The notes under the pieces are model-generated. The model did not search any database. It saw only the letters and a list, made by a program, of their open reading frames with translations, and was not told the origin of the DNA. Position numbers and translations under genes: made by a program. From contig DAINCF010000134.1 of assembly GCA_036732565.1 (NCBI GenBank), positions 1-15,005 on the forward strand: a stretch of DNA of 15,005 nt. Reading direction: 5' to 3'. Origin of the DNA: JAIVJN01 sp036732565 (GTDB taxonomy: Bacteria; Acidobacteriota; Vicinamibacteria; Vicinamibacterales; UBA2999). Below are positions 7,354 through 13,128 of this stretch, piece after piece (position 1 is the stretch's first letter; each line of letters starts with the position of its first letter).

Positions 7354-7435
7354 CTGGCTCGGGTTGGGCGGGTCAGTCAGGTCGGGCGGGTTGGGACGTC
7401 TTTCCCTATCAGCCTTACCTGCCCCACTAGCCCGA
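7354..7435. repeat. Short degenerate GTCGGGCGGGTTGGG-type repeat with inverted arm
   Basis: The spacer between the unknown membrane protein and the ABC permease holds CTCGGGTTGGGCGGGTCAG and GTCAGGTCGGGCGGGTTGGG on the + strand (7354-7396). A C-rich stretch with reverse-complement character follows (7411-7435). TCGGGC at 7382-7387 pairs exactly with GCCCGA at 7430-7435. Match quality between the arms is modest. The layout, G-rich units then their complement around a short centre, resembles the larger arrays in this window but uses a different unit. Confidence 0.5.
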
Positions 7436-7437
7436 TT

Positions 7438-8250
7438 TCACTGTTCCAGGACGTACTCTCGGCGCTCGACGGTTCTGGCCGCAAGCCACAGAAACAACGC
7501 GAGATACGCGCCTAGCCAGAACAGGCATGTCACCGCGGATGGGGTCTCGCGGAACATCCCCTGAAGCACGCTGACCACCCCATCAGACGGCATCGCGTGC
7601 GGTACCAGCGACTGCAGATAGAAGGCCAACGTGAACTGCTTCAAATAGCCCGGCAGCAGCAACGTCGCTTGCTCCCAGCCGAAGGCGAAGATCAGCCCGA
7701 TGACCAATGGACGCTTGAAGTACGCCCCGACAAAGGCGAACACCGCGCCGTACACGGCCAGACCCAACCCCAGCAGTCCGAGGTCCGTCACCAGACTCCC
7801 GAACGTCGACGGAATCTCGGCGAACGGCACCACGAGGAAGTACACCAGCATCACCGACGGCAAGACCACAAGGCCCGTGCACACGAGATAGGCGAGGTAC
7901 TTGCCGACGAGCACCGCTCCGCGCGGGATGGGCCGCGTGAAGAGATAGGTGATGGTCTTGTCCTCGACTTCGTCCGCGATCAGCGCCGTGCCATAGAACA
8001 CACCGAGCACCGGAACGATGAAGCGGAGGAACAGCATCCAGACCATCACGCCGAAGATCGCCATGCCGCCGACGCGCTGACCGTTGATCCGCAACGCCGA
8101 CAGCCCGAAGCCGTCGAGCACGCGGACGACGATGGCCAGCACGACGGGACCACCGACCACGAGCGCCATGAAGATCGTGCGGCGCGACCACAGCATCTCG
8201 CCAAGCGAGAGATCGAACACACGTCGCGAGGCGATCCAGAACGACGTCAT
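7438..8250 (-). CDS. ABC-2 type exporter permease (second pair)
   Basis: 270 residues with about six hydrophobic segments. The first is near residues 27-45 (TIFMALVVGGPVVLAIVVRV), then VGGMAIFGVMVWMLFLRFIV, KYLAYLVCTGLVVLPSVMLV, LGLLGLGLAVYGAVFAFVGA, a short segment around RPLVIGLIFAFGW and the last in CLFWLGAYLALFLWLAA. Between segments 2 and 3 the cytoplasmic stretch ADEVEDKTITYLFTRPIPRG is the hallmark ABC-2 coupling region (acidic, then K-T-I-x-x-L-x-T-x-P-x-x-R). Its ATG overlaps the stop of the upstream ATPase gene (ATGA), which indicates translational coupling and a dedicated ATPase partner. The substrate is unknown; ABC-2 exporters of this class move ions, drugs, lipids or peptides, and some act in cell-surface assembly. 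Confidence 0.88.
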   Translation of the reverse strand: MTSFWIASRRVFDLSLGEMLWSRRTIFMALVVGGPVVLAIVVRVLDGFGLSALRINGQRVGGMAIFGVMVWMLFLRFIVPVLGVFYGTALIADEVEDKTITYLFTRPIPRGAVLVGKYLAYLVCTGLVVLPSVMLVYFLVVPFAEIPSTFGSLVTDLGLLGLGLAVYGAVFAFVGAYFKRPLVIGLIFAFGWEQATLLLPGYLKQFTLAFYLQSLVPHAMPSDGVVSVLQGMFRETPSAVTCLFWLGAYLALFLWLAARTVERREYVLEQ

Positions 8251-9194
8251 TGCTTCACCAGGTATCGGAATACCGCTTGCAGATTGTCGTCGGGCGACGC
8301 CACTTCTTCGATCGGGCCCGCGTCACCGGACGCAGCCAGGGTCGTCAGACGCTGATAGAACGCGTCGGGCCGCGCGGTCTCGACGATCACGGCCCCGGGC
8401 TCGAACTTCAAGCTGAGCACATCGTCTTCCTCGAGGAAGCGGCGGGCCAGCGCACGAGGATCGGCGGCGCGCACGGAGACGGTGTGTGGATGCGTGTCGA
8501 TGAGCTCACGAATCTGGTGGACGTTGCCTTCGGCGAGAATCCGGCCGTTGTTGATCAGCAGGATGTTCGACGTCATCGACTCGATCTCGTGGAGGATGTG
8601 GCTCGAGACGATGATGTGCTTGCCCGCGCGCGCCCAGTCCTTGATTAGGCGAATGGTCTTGCGGCGCATCAGCGGGTCCATGCCGCTGAGCGGTTCATCG
8701 AGGATCAGCAGCTCGGGATCGTGAACCAGCGCTTGCGCCAGCTTGACGCGTTGTCGCATGCCCTTGCTATAGGCGCCGATCTTCTTGCCGGCCGCGTCGA
8801 GCAGGTCCACGCGCTCCAGCGCACGACGTGCGGCGGCGTCCGCCGCGGTGTCATCGAGGCCGTTGAGGCGGACCAGCGCCGTGACCCATTCCAGGCCCGT
8901 CATACGGTCGTAGAAGGCGTCCTGCTCCGGACAGAACCCCACCCGGAAGTAGATCGCGGGATTGCGCCAGATCGGCTCGCCGAGCACGCGCACCTCGCCC
9001 TGGCTCGGCTTGAGCTGCCCGGTCATCAGCTTCATGAACGTCGACTTGCCGGCGCCGTTCGGCCCGAGCAGACCGGTGATCCCGCGCGGAATGGAGACCG
9101 TGACGTCGTTGAGGCCGCTGACCTGTCCGTACCACTTCGACAGATGCTCAGTCTGGACGATGGCAGTCGGGAGTCGGGAGTCGGGAGTCGCCAT
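8247..9194 (-). CDS. ABC-2 exporter ATP-binding protein (second pair)
   Basis: 315 residues from the ATG at 9194. Walker A GPNGAGKS is at 44-51, the signature YSKGMRQ at 142-148 (YSxGM in place of LSGGQ, common in NatA-type subunits), Walker B ELLILDEP with Asp166/Glu167, and the switch His199 in VSSHILHE. The usual Q-loop position reads GFCPEQD, with Glu before the Gln. The C-terminal 90 residues form the extra domain usual in NatA-like proteins. It powers the overlapping permease at 7438-8250. The first 11 residues (MATPDSRLPTA) are encoded by GGGAGTC repeat DNA, and no other start was found between them and the conserved core, so the native start may have been replaced. No Shine-Dalgarno is evident upstream. 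Confidence 0.92.
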   Translation of the reverse strand: MATPDSRLPTAIVQTEHLSKWYGQVSGLNDVTVSIPRGITGLLGPNGAGKSTFMKLMTGQLKPSQGEVRVLGEPIWRNPAIYFRVGFCPEQDAFYDRMTGLEWVTALVRLNGLDDTAADAAARRALERVDLLDAAGKKIGAYSKGMRQRVKLAQALVHDPELLILDEPLSGMDPLMRRKTIRLIKDWARAGKHIIVSSHILHEIESMTSNILLINNGRILAEGNVHQIRELIDTHPHTVSVRAADPRALARRFLEEDDVLSLKFEPGAVIVETARPDAFYQRLTTLAASGDAGPIEEVASPDDNLQAVFRYLVKQ

Positions 9195-9274
9195 GGATGC
9201 CCCGACTTCGGATGCCTCGGGCGGGGCCTGCGAGCCGGCCACTTCAGATCGAGGACTCTCGACTGCCGACTGCC
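9162..9274. repeat. GGGAGTC short inverted repeat array overlapping an ABC ATPase N-terminus
   Basis: On the + strand, 9162-9190 is four near-identical 7-base units (GGCAGTC then three GGGAGTC). The segment 9254-9274 (GACTCTCGACTGCCGACTGC and one more C) is the reverse complement of a similar array with GGCAGTC and GAGAGTC units. The arms face each other across about 63 bases. The left arm lies inside the coding sequence of the second ABC ATPase and the right arm lies in the spacer before it. No gene is supported between 9195 and 9295. Confidence 0.75.
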
Positions 9275-9295
9275 GCCCCCCGAGCTGCGGCCCGC

Positions 9296-10138
9296 TCACT
9301 GGACCACCTCGACGCCGCGCACATTGCGCTCGAGGATGAAGGCGGAGATCAGGATGAGCCCCACGACCGCGAGGGCGGCGATCGCCGCGGGCATGTCGTA
9401 GCGCGGCTGGACTCGGAAGATGACGTCCCCGAGCTGCTCCAGCGACGCGGTGGGCGACAGCCATGCGAGCGAGCTCTGCCGGGTGATGCCGCGGATGGCG
9501 TTGAAGAGGGCGCTGGTGAAGAACATCAGCCCGGCGTACATGATGGCGACGAAGCGACTGCTCTTCGACATCGACGACAACGCCAGCATGGTCGTCGCGG
9601 CCATCAGCACCGCCAGGACGGAGTAGAGCGTGATCGCCGGCACCAGGAACGCGTTCTGGCGCACGAACTCGAAGCTGCCCGCGAACATGATCTGCACGAT
9701 CAAGAGACCGATGGCGGGCGCCCAGGTGACGAACAACAAGAAGAGGACGAGGATCGCGAGCTTGCCGGCGACGTACTCGGCCCGCGTCAACGGCTTCGAA
9801 AGATAGACCTGCAAGGCGTTGGCACGGCGATCGGTGGCGATGAGGCCGGCACCGACGTAGATGGTGATGAAGAAGACGAAGACGCTCTGTTGATCCAGGA
9901 ACTCGCGAAAGGTCTCGGCCTTGACCGCGAGCAGCGTCTCGGCCTGCTGGAAGTTCGCCGCCACGTAGACCTGCACGGCGCGGACGACGAACGGCGCCCA
10001 CGCCAGCAGCAGGAGAAAGAGGAACTGACGTTTGGCCAGGACGGTGCGGACGCCCGCGCCGGCAATCACCTGCCACGCGCGTCCAACCGCTTCTCGCGTG
10101 CCGCCGTAGCGCCGATACCCCTGGTCGTGAATCGGCAC
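9296..10138 (-). CDS. ABC-2 type exporter permease (first pair)
   Basis: 280 residues from a GTG start at 10138, which comes one base after the stop of the upstream ATPase (TGAGGTG), so the two are almost certainly translationally coupled. The N-terminus HDQGYRRYGGTREAVGRAW is polar and precedes a first hydrophobic segment (FLFLLLLAWAPFVVRAVQVY). Later hydrophobic stretches include VFVFFITIYVGAGLIA, LAILVLFLLFVTWAPAIGLL, ITLYSVLAVLMAATTMLAL, FVAIMYAGLMFFTSALF and AIAALAVVGLILISAFIL, about six in all. ATDRRANALQVYLSKPLTR is the cytoplasmic ABC-2 coupling stretch. The likely function is the membrane half of an exporter with the ATPase at 10140-11096; the cargo is unknown. Confidence 0.88.
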   Translation of the reverse strand: MPIHDQGYRRYGGTREAVGRAWQVIAGAGVRTVLAKRQFLFLLLLAWAPFVVRAVQVYVAANFQQAETLLAVKAETFREFLDQQSVFVFFITIYVGAGLIATDRRANALQVYLSKPLTRAEYVAGKLAILVLFLLFVTWAPAIGLLIVQIMFAGSFEFVRQNAFLVPAITLYSVLAVLMAATTMLALSSMSKSSRFVAIMYAGLMFFTSALFNAIRGITRQSSLAWLSPTASLEQLGDVIFRVQPRYDMPAAIAALAVVGLILISAFILERNVRGVEVVQ

Positions 10139-10139
10139 C

Positions 10140-11096
10140 TCAGTCTTCTCCTACCGCGCGGGCGAATACATCCTCGAGCGTCGGCACGCTCGGGCGCAGG
10201 TGCCGCACCTGCATGCCTTCGCGCGCGGCCAGGGCGAACAGCATCCGTGCACCATCCTCGGTCGTACCCGGCACGAACACGCGCATGACGTCTTCGTCGG
10301 TGTCGCGACAATCGTAGCCTTGCGCGCGCAGCAGCTCCAGGAGATGCGGCGTGTCGCCCTTGATCCTGAGCTCGTAGACGCGGCCGCCGGGCCCCTTCAG
10401 CGCGTCGATGGGACCTGCGGTCGCGATGCTCCCTTTGTCGATTACCACGACATGATCGCAAGTGAACTCGACGTCCGGCAGCAGATGCGACGAGAGAATC
10501 AGGTTCACGCCCTTGTTGTGCGCGAGGTCGTAAATCAGCTCCAGCATCTCGTCGCGCCCCTTCGGATCCATGCCGTTGGTCGGCTCGTCGAGGAACAGCA
10601 GATCCGGATCGTGGACAATCGCCTGGGCGAGCTTGATGCGCTGTTTCATGCCCGTCGAGTAGGTCTCGAGGTTGCGATAGCGCGCCTCGCCGAGGCCGAC
10701 GTAGTACAGCACCTCGTGCGCGCGCTGCATCGCGTCGGCGGGTGGCAGCCCGGACAGTTGAGCGCAATAGGCCACGAACGAGACGGCGTTCATGCCGGGA
10801 ATGTGCGCATCGTTCTCCGGCATGTAGCCGATGCGTGCCCGGATCTCCAGCGGGGATAGGGCCACGTCGATGCCGAGGACGGTCATGCGGCCGCGGTCGG
10901 GCTTGACGAAACCGAGCAGCGTTTTGATCAACGTGCTCTTGCCGGCGCCATTCGGTCCGAGCAGACCAACGGCGCCCGGGAGGAACTGCGCGGTGACGTC
11001 ACGGAGCGCCCAGTTTCGCCCATAGCGCACACTCACCTGGTCGCAATGGACCACGGGCGACAACGGTGGCGGCGCGCCCTCGGTCGACACGGGCAT
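10140..11096 (-). CDS. ABC-2 exporter ATP-binding protein (first pair)
   Basis: 318 residues. The core starts at VVHCDQVSVRYGRNWALRDV. Walker A GPNGAGKS is at 47-54, the signature YSTGMKQ at 146-152, Walker B DLLFLDEP with Asp170/Glu171, D-loop NGMDPKG and the switch His204 in LSSHLLPD. The Q-loop position reads GYMPEND, with Glu where most ABC ATPases have Gln; the second ATPase here shows the same, so it is probably a subfamily trait. An extended C-terminal domain follows. The gene leads a compact four-gene set (ATPase, permease, ATPase, permease); the two pairs may form one heteromeric exporter or two related ones. The 81-base spacer upstream holds no repeat, and a TATACT about 10 bases before the ATG has no matching -35, so no promoter is called. 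Confidence 0.92.
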   Translation of the reverse strand: MPVSTEGAPPPLSPVVHCDQVSVRYGRNWALRDVTAQFLPGAVGLLGPNGAGKSTLIKTLLGFVKPDRGRMTVLGIDVALSPLEIRARIGYMPENDAHIPGMNAVSFVAYCAQLSGLPPADAMQRAHEVLYYVGLGEARYRNLETYSTGMKQRIKLAQAIVHDPDLLFLDEPTNGMDPKGRDEMLELIYDLAHNKGVNLILSSHLLPDVEFTCDHVVVIDKGSIATAGPIDALKGPGGRVYELRIKGDTPHLLELLRAQGYDCRDTDEDVMRVFVPGTTEDGARMLFALAAREGMQVRHLRPSVPTLEDVFARAVGED

Positions 11097-11177
11097 GTAA
11101 GGAAGTATACGGCCCCGCTAACTAGAGCGTTCCGCGACGTCGCTTGACCCAGCTCCGCGCGCGGTTACGTGGCCGGG

Positions 11178-11747
11178 TCATAGTGCGCCACGCAACCCGA
11201 TGGCGTCCGCCTGCTCGCGCATGAACGCGATCACGTTGGCGATGTGCTCCTCCAGCGGGAGCCCGATGGTGTCGGCGCCGGCCTGCAGATGCTCCCGCGG
11301 CACGTTGCGGGCGAAGGCCTTGTCTTTCATGCGCTTCTTCACCGACGAGGCCTCGAGGTCGAGGATGCTCTTCGTCGGCCGCACCAGGGCGGCGGCGGTA
11401 ATGAAGCCGGCCATCTCGTCGCAGGCGAACAGCGTCTTCTCCAGCATCGACTCGCGCGTGACGCCTGAGTAGTCCGCATGCGACAGGATCGCGCGCGTCA
11501 CCCATTCCGGATACCCGAGGCTCTTCAGATGCTCGCAGCCGCGAAATGGATGCTCCTCGAGGTTGGGATACCGTTCGTAGTCGAAGTCGTGCAGCAGGGC
11601 GACGATGGCCCAGTCTTCCTCGGGCTCGCCGAAGCGACGGGCGTAGCCGCGCACGGCCGCTTCCACGGCGAGAGCGTGCTTGCGCAAGCTGTCGCTCTCT
11701 GTCCATTCGGTGAGCAGATTCCACGCGTTCTCGCGAGACAAGGTCAT
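11178..11747 (-). CDS. HD-superfamily hydrolase
   Basis: 189 residues, soluble. It carries the HD metal-binding pattern: His24 in LRKHALAVEAAVRGYA, His53-Asp54 in AIVALLHDFDYERYP, further histidines in EEHPFRGCEHLKSLGYP and ILSHADYSGV, and a late acidic residue in LFACDEMAGFI (Asp110). The length and the EHPFRG/GYPEW features fit a group of small stand-alone HDIG-type proteins predicted to be metal-dependent phosphohydrolases; the physiological substrate is unknown. The ATG at 11747 has no strong ribosome-binding site and lies 12 bases after the NUDIX stop, so translation may depend on coupling to that gene. Confidence 0.85.
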   Translation of the reverse strand: MTLSRENAWNLLTEWTESDSLRKHALAVEAAVRGYARRFGEPEEDWAIVALLHDFDYERYPNLEEHPFRGCEHLKSLGYPEWVTRAILSHADYSGVTRESMLEKTLFACDEMAGFITAAALVRPTKSILDLEASSVKKRMKDKAFARNVPREHLQAGADTIGLPLEEHIANVIAFMREQADAIGLRGAL

Positions 11748-11759
11748 AGCGAAATCATT

Positions 11760-12221
11760 CTACGGCTTGGGGCTTGGAGGCTTGGAGGCCTGGGCCGACG
11801 CAAGCTCGACACCCCGTCGTAGGACGGCCGCTGCGTGGGGGTTGATGGCGTACAGCCCGATCTCGCCGATTGCGATCCAGCGTGCGTCCGTGACGTCCGA
11901 GCCGGCAACCAGCGTGCCGCCAATTGGTACGCACAGATAATCGGCGATGACGAAATGGTAGCGCACGCGTCCGTCGGCGTCGCGATGGATGCGATCGAAC
12001 GTCTCCACCAGCGCGCCGACCTCGACATCCAGTCCGGTCTCTTCCTTCATCTCACGGCGTGCGGCCTCGACGAGCGACTCGCCGAGCTCCACCACGCCGC
12101 CCGGGAGCGACCATTCCCCTTTGCGCGGCTCCTGCCCGCGCTGCACGATCACCACGCGCCCATCCTGGACGATCACCCCGCCGACGCCGACGATGGGGAC
12201 TGCGGGATACTCCTTACTCAT
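11760..12221 (-). CDS. NUDIX hydrolase
   Basis: 153 residues. The NUDIX box is intact near residues 42-64: GVVELGESLVEAARREMKEE then TGL, fitting G-x5-E-x7-R-E-x2-E-E-x-G. It is preceded by WSLPGG, the strand and turn usual before the box, and by VGVGGVIVQDGRVVIVQRGQ. Such enzymes hydrolyse nucleoside diphosphate derivatives with Mg2+; the EPRKGEWSLPGG lead suggests an ADP-ribose or MutT-like clean-up enzyme, but specificity cannot be fixed. The last 13 residues (ASAQASKPPSPKP) are encoded by a GGCTTGGAGG repeat, so the tail is probably acquired. A related repeat in the same orientation lies just upstream of the start. No clear Shine-Dalgarno precedes the ATG. Confidence 0.92.
   Translation of the reverse strand: MSKEYPAVPIVGVGGVIVQDGRVVIVQRGQEPRKGEWSLPGGVVELGESLVEAARREMKEETGLDVEVGALVETFDRIHRDADGRVRYHFVIADYLCVPIGGTLVAGSDVTDARWIAIGEIGLYAINPHAAAVLRRGVELASAQASKPPSPKP
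11764..11794. repeat. GGCTTGG(A) short tandem repeat at the NUDIX 3' end
   Basis: On the + strand, GGCTTGG-GGCTTGGA-GGCTTGGA-GGCCTGGG: four 7-8 base units lying wholly within the 3' coding end of the NUDIX gene. A second array of the same family and orientation lies at 12229-12262. Confidence 0.75.
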
Positions 12222-12228
12222 CGCTCGG

Positions 12229-12262
12229 GACTTGCAGGCTTGAAGGCCTGGGGGCTTGGACG
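12229..12262. repeat. GGCTTGG(A) short repeat upstream of the NUDIX gene
   Basis: On the + strand the units read GACTTGCA-GGCTTGAA-GGCCTGGG-GGCTTGGA. They occupy most of the 42-base spacer between the YjbQ stop and the NUDIX start. The orientation matches the array at 11764-11794, so the NUDIX gene is bracketed by direct short repeats. Confidence 0.7.
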
Positions 12263-12263
12263 A

Positions 12264-12674
12264 TCATTCGCCCATCACTTTGACGACGACGCGCTTCCTG
12301 CGCTGGCCGTCGAACTCGGCGTAGAAGACCTGTTCCCACGGGCCGAGATCGAGCTTGCCCGCGGTGATCGGCAGCATCACCTGATGGCCCATGATCGTGC
12401 GCTTGAGGTGCGCGTCGGCATTGTCCTCGCCCGTGCGGTGATGCTTGTAGTCGAGCCCAGACGGCGCGAGCTTCTCGAGCCATACCTGGAAGTCTTCGAT
12501 GAGCCCCTCCTCCCAGTCGTTGACGTACACGCCCGCGGTAATGTGCATCGCCGACACCAGCACCATCCCCTCGCGCACGCCGCTCTTCGTGACGATCGCC
12601 GCGACCTCGTCGGTGATGCGCACGAACTCCTGCCGCTGCGTCGTGTTGAACCACAAATACTCAGTAAGAACCAT
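12264..12674 (-). CDS. YjbQ family protein (UPF0047)
   Basis: 136 residues, the usual size for the family. Diagnostic stretches are SAMHITAGVYVNDWEEG (His44), the HHRTGEDNADAHLKRTIMGH region with DNADAHL at 84-90, LPITAGKLDLGPWEQ, and VFYAEFDGQRRKRVVVKV at the C-terminus. The conserved His/Asp/Glu residues of the family are present. YjbQ proteins have been described as having weak thiamine-phosphate synthase activity, but their main role is unsettled. It is soluble with no signal peptide. The start ATG at 12674 sits at the very edge of repeat array 3, which appears to provide its ribosome-binding site. Confidence 0.93.
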   Translation of the reverse strand: MVLTEYLWFNTTQRQEFVRITDEVAAIVTKSGVREGMVLVSAMHITAGVYVNDWEEGLIEDFQVWLEKLAPSGLDYKHHRTGEDNADAHLKRTIMGHQVMLPITAGKLDLGPWEQVFYAEFDGQRRKRVVVKVMGE

Positions 12675-12678
12675 GCTT

Positions 12679-12685
12679 GTTCCTC
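12679..12685 (-). promoter_or_regulatory. Repeat-borne ribosome-binding site of the YjbQ gene
   Basis: Read on the minus strand this is GAGGAAC, four bases (AAGC) upstream of the YjbQ ATG, giving a spacing of seven from GAGG. It is part of the outermost TCGTGAGGAAC unit of array 3. Confidence 0.6.
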
Positions 12686-12698
12686 ACGAAGGTTCTGC

Positions 12699-12974
12699 AC
12701 GAGGGTTCCTCACGATCGTTTCGCACGAGGGTTCGGTTCCACAAGAGGGTTCCTCACGATCGTTCCGCACGAGGCTTCGGTTCCACAAGAGGGTTCCTCA
12801 CGATCGTTCCGCACGAGGCTTCGGTTCCACNNNNNNNNNNNNNNNNNNNNNNNNNNNNNNNNNNNNNNNNNNNNNNNNNNNNNNNNNNNNNNNNNNNNNN
12901 NNNNNNNNNNNNNNNNNNNNNNNNNNNNNNAAGAGGGTTCCTCACGACCGGTCGGCACGAAGGTCGGGGCCGCC
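12699..12974. repeat. 44-bp higher-order tandem repeat within array 3
   Basis: Copies begin at 12699, 12743, 12787 and, after the gap, 12931. Those at 12743 and 12787 are identical over 44 bases; the one at 12699 differs at three positions; the one at 12931 begins identically (AAGAGGGTTCCTCACGA) and then diverges. Each copy joins about three basic units, including GTTCC, CGCACGAGG and CGGTTCCAC. The period and near-identity point to recent expansion. Confidence 0.9.
12831..12930. other. Assembly gap (100 N)
   Basis: A run of exactly 100 N, the usual placeholder for a gap of unknown size. The last resolved base before it ends a 44-bp copy and the first after it starts one, so the gap most likely hides an unresolved number of further copies. 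The true length is unknown. Confidence 0.95.
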
Positions 12975-13128
12975 AGCTGGTTCCTACGACAGTTGGTTCC
13001 AGACAACAGCGGAACCCGAACCCTCCTGCGGAACACAGCCATCGTACCGAACCTTCGTGTGGAACCGAACCCTCGCGTGGCACCAGCGGGAGGAACCTCC
13101 GTGAGGAACCATCGTGCGGAACCGGCGT

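Larger units (their letters stand above)
12679..13123. repeat. Inverted oligomer array 3 (GGTTCCNCACGA family), expanded, containing an assembly gap
   Basis: This fills the 454-base spacer between the YjbQ gene and tsaD. The left arm (12679 to about 13000) has GTTCCTCACGAAG, GGTTCTGCACGAG and GGTTCCTCACGAT type units; the right arm (about 13011-13123) has CGGAACC, TTCGTGTGGAACC, GTGAGGAACC and TCGTGCGGAACC. The orientation switches at GGTTCC (12995-13000) facing GGAACC (13011-13016). The left arm is longer than the right because of 44-bp tandem copies and the unresolved gap. Long open frames across it are repeat translations, not genes. Confidence 0.9.

Noticed and set aside
8247..10076. Apparent 609-codon fusion of the second ABC ATPase with upstream sequence
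   Set aside because: The upstream 290 codons are the out-of-frame shadow of the permease at 9296-10138; the ATPase core begins after the ATG at 9194.
9197..10288. Plus-strand open frame of 363 codons opposite the first ABC-2 permease
   Set aside because: It is the antisense shadow of a permease with clear membrane segments; the product is His/Asp/Glu/Arg-rich low-complexity sequence.
12699..12974. 44-bp regular copies suggesting a CRISPR array
   Set aside because: The copies abut with no unique spacers, the unit itself is made of smaller repeats, and no cas gene is present.
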